Source: Nymphaea colorata
Taxonomy: Eukaryota; Streptophyta; Magnoliopsida; Nymphaeales; Nymphaeaceae
Reading direction: 5' to 3'
NCBI RefSeq assembly: GCF_008831285.2
Contig: NC_045140.1
Coordinates: 26,244,131-26,308,130, forward strand
Length of the DNA: 64,000 nt
The translations under genes and the position numbers were made by a program. Position 1 is the first letter of the stretch; every line of letters begins with the position of its first letter. Positions 63,198 through 64,000 of this stretch are shown here, one piece after another. Below the pieces are notes generated by a model. It was not told the DNA's origin. It searched no databases and worked only from the letters and a program-made list of their open reading frames with translations.

Positions 63198-63419
63198 CTA
63201 AGGATAATAAACAGGAGCTCCATGGACACGGAAGACGGGGCCTTGCGTTTCTGGCGGCGGAGAGTAAACCTGCATCTTCCCACTGCAATTACCATGGACG
63301 CATTGCTTGATCTTCTGGAATCCATGTGCAAAGATTCCAAACCCAAACAGAAGACCAATAAGGATGACCAAAAGGATCAACACGGTGCAGCACCTGCACA
63401 TCTTCGCTGAGCAGCACAT
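63198..63419 (-). CDS. Small single-pass membrane protein, 73 aa
   Basis: A single-exon frame reads MCCSAKMCRCCTVLILLVIL and continues IGLLFGFGIFAHGFQKIKQC. The first 12 residues have five cysteines (palmitoylation-like cluster), followed by one hydrophobic span (about 12-31) and a short soluble tail ending in Pro- and Tyr-rich sequence. Similar short plant proteins with a Cys-rich N-terminus, the LLFGFG(I/V)FAHGF motif and no named function exist; I recall the pattern but cannot cite a member. Upstream of its start (63420-63540) is a purine-rich probable leader. The role is unknown. Confidence 0.72.
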   Translation of the reverse strand: MCCSAKMCRCCTVLILLVILIGLLFGFGIFAHGFQKIKQCVHGNCSGKMQVYSPPPETQGPVFRVHGAPVYYP

Positions 63420-64000
63420 GGCTTCTCTCCTTCAAATAGCCACCAAGATTATGGATTTGGGGAGGTTGGTTTTAGAGAGAAAGAGAGAAAGAAGAACCAA
63501 GATTTTGATCTCTCTTCCCCTCTCGAGTCAGTAGGAAGGATTGCAATTTGGGTGAGGACGTTCTAAAAAAAAGGAGGAGCGTGCACTTTAGGAAAGCGTG
63601 TTTTTTGTGGGGTTGGCCGCTGTGTTTCAGGTCATGCGTCGCTTTCTACGAGACTTTTTGATAACTGATGACGCTTGTTCTTTTTCAAATTTTCCTTCGC
63701 CTGTTCTTAACACTTTCTGGGACTTCTTTTCTGAATTCGTGTCAACTGCAACCCTACTTCTGGTTTTAAGTTTTGCAACGATTGATTATACTGTCCTTAC
63801 TTCACGACATACTTTTGTTATGTGGTATATCCTTCTTCTACGTAATCTTTGTATAATTATATGCAGATTTCTTCCACATTATACATATATTTCTGTTTGT
63901 CCTTATTTTTTGATATTATCGTATGATTTATTATATTGATCGTTTAGAAAATGAACTGCTCATGTTAAACTTGTAGAGTCTGAGTGCGGACCTGGCTCGT
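63420..64000. other. Upstream of the small membrane protein gene
   Basis: The stretch should contain the 5' UTR and promoter of the minus-strand 73-residue protein. The 113-codon open frame at 63598-63939 has low-complexity hydrophobic content and no recognisable motif. I do not regard it as a gene. Confidence 0.5.

Noticed and set aside
63598-63939. 113-codon plus-strand frame near the window end
   Set aside because: Hydrophobic low-complexity translation of T-rich DNA without recognisable domain.
1-64000. CRISPR arrays, operons, prophage or defence-type systems
   Set aside because: The window is plant nuclear DNA with spliced genes. No regularly spaced repeats with unique spacers or prokaryote-type gene clusters are present.

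Overview
The window is nuclear DNA of a flowering plant. It holds AT-rich intergenic and intronic sequence, many short exons with GT-AG introns, GA/CT microsatellites, Ty1/copia remnants, and plant-only or plant-typical genes such as methionine S-methyltransferase, a KIN-7 kinesin and a TRM-like DUF4378 protein. The low GC content and modest exon GC argue against a grass. The exact lineage cannot be read from the sequence alone.

Layout, left to right. 1-3200: no recognised gene. 3201-4724 (-): a DUF4378 (TRM-like) protein in three exons. 4725-8226: intergenic, with a TRIM-like tandem LTR array (6647-7215) and a possible LINE scrap. 8227-16560 (-): a KIN-7N-type kinesin spread over at least 18 exons. 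16561-17471: a 0.9-kb head-to-head promoter region. 17472-19819 (+): a plastid-targeted-looking peroxiredoxin-like (PRXL2/AhpC-TSA-like) protein in seven exons. 20853-28741 (-): methionine S-methyltransferase in twelve exons, with one GC-AG intron. 28742-39481: about 10.7 kb without a recognised gene, holding a Tourist-like MITE and a tandem/dispersed repeat cluster. 39482-39673 (-): the small complex I B12 (NDUFB3-type) subunit. 42081-56511 (-): DDI1, a ubiquitin shuttle with a retroviral-type protease fold, in sixteen exons. Its 5.4-kb sixth intron carries two nested Ty1/copia remnants. 57429-60680 (+): a decayed, still intron-bearing raffinose synthase/alkaline alpha-galactosidase (GH36-type) pseudogene. 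It is followed by a second TRIM-like array. 63198-63419 (-): a 73-residue single-pass membrane protein.

For the four larger genes I traced splice sites base by base. The joined exons keep frame and give lengths close to known family members: DUF4378 372 aa, PRXL2-like 260 aa, methionine S-methyltransferase 1094 aa, DDI1 412 aa. The kinesin comes to about 820 aa, with possibly one small exon still unplaced near its C-terminus.

The genes are independent housekeeping loci with no shared pathway. I found no novel operon-like or defence-like system. The most informative unusual structures are the nested copia insertion with a 5-bp target duplication, two arrays of the same small LTR element about 54 kb apart, the disabled GH36-family gene, a (TC)n(TA)n tract that forms a splice donor, and several recent tandem duplications.
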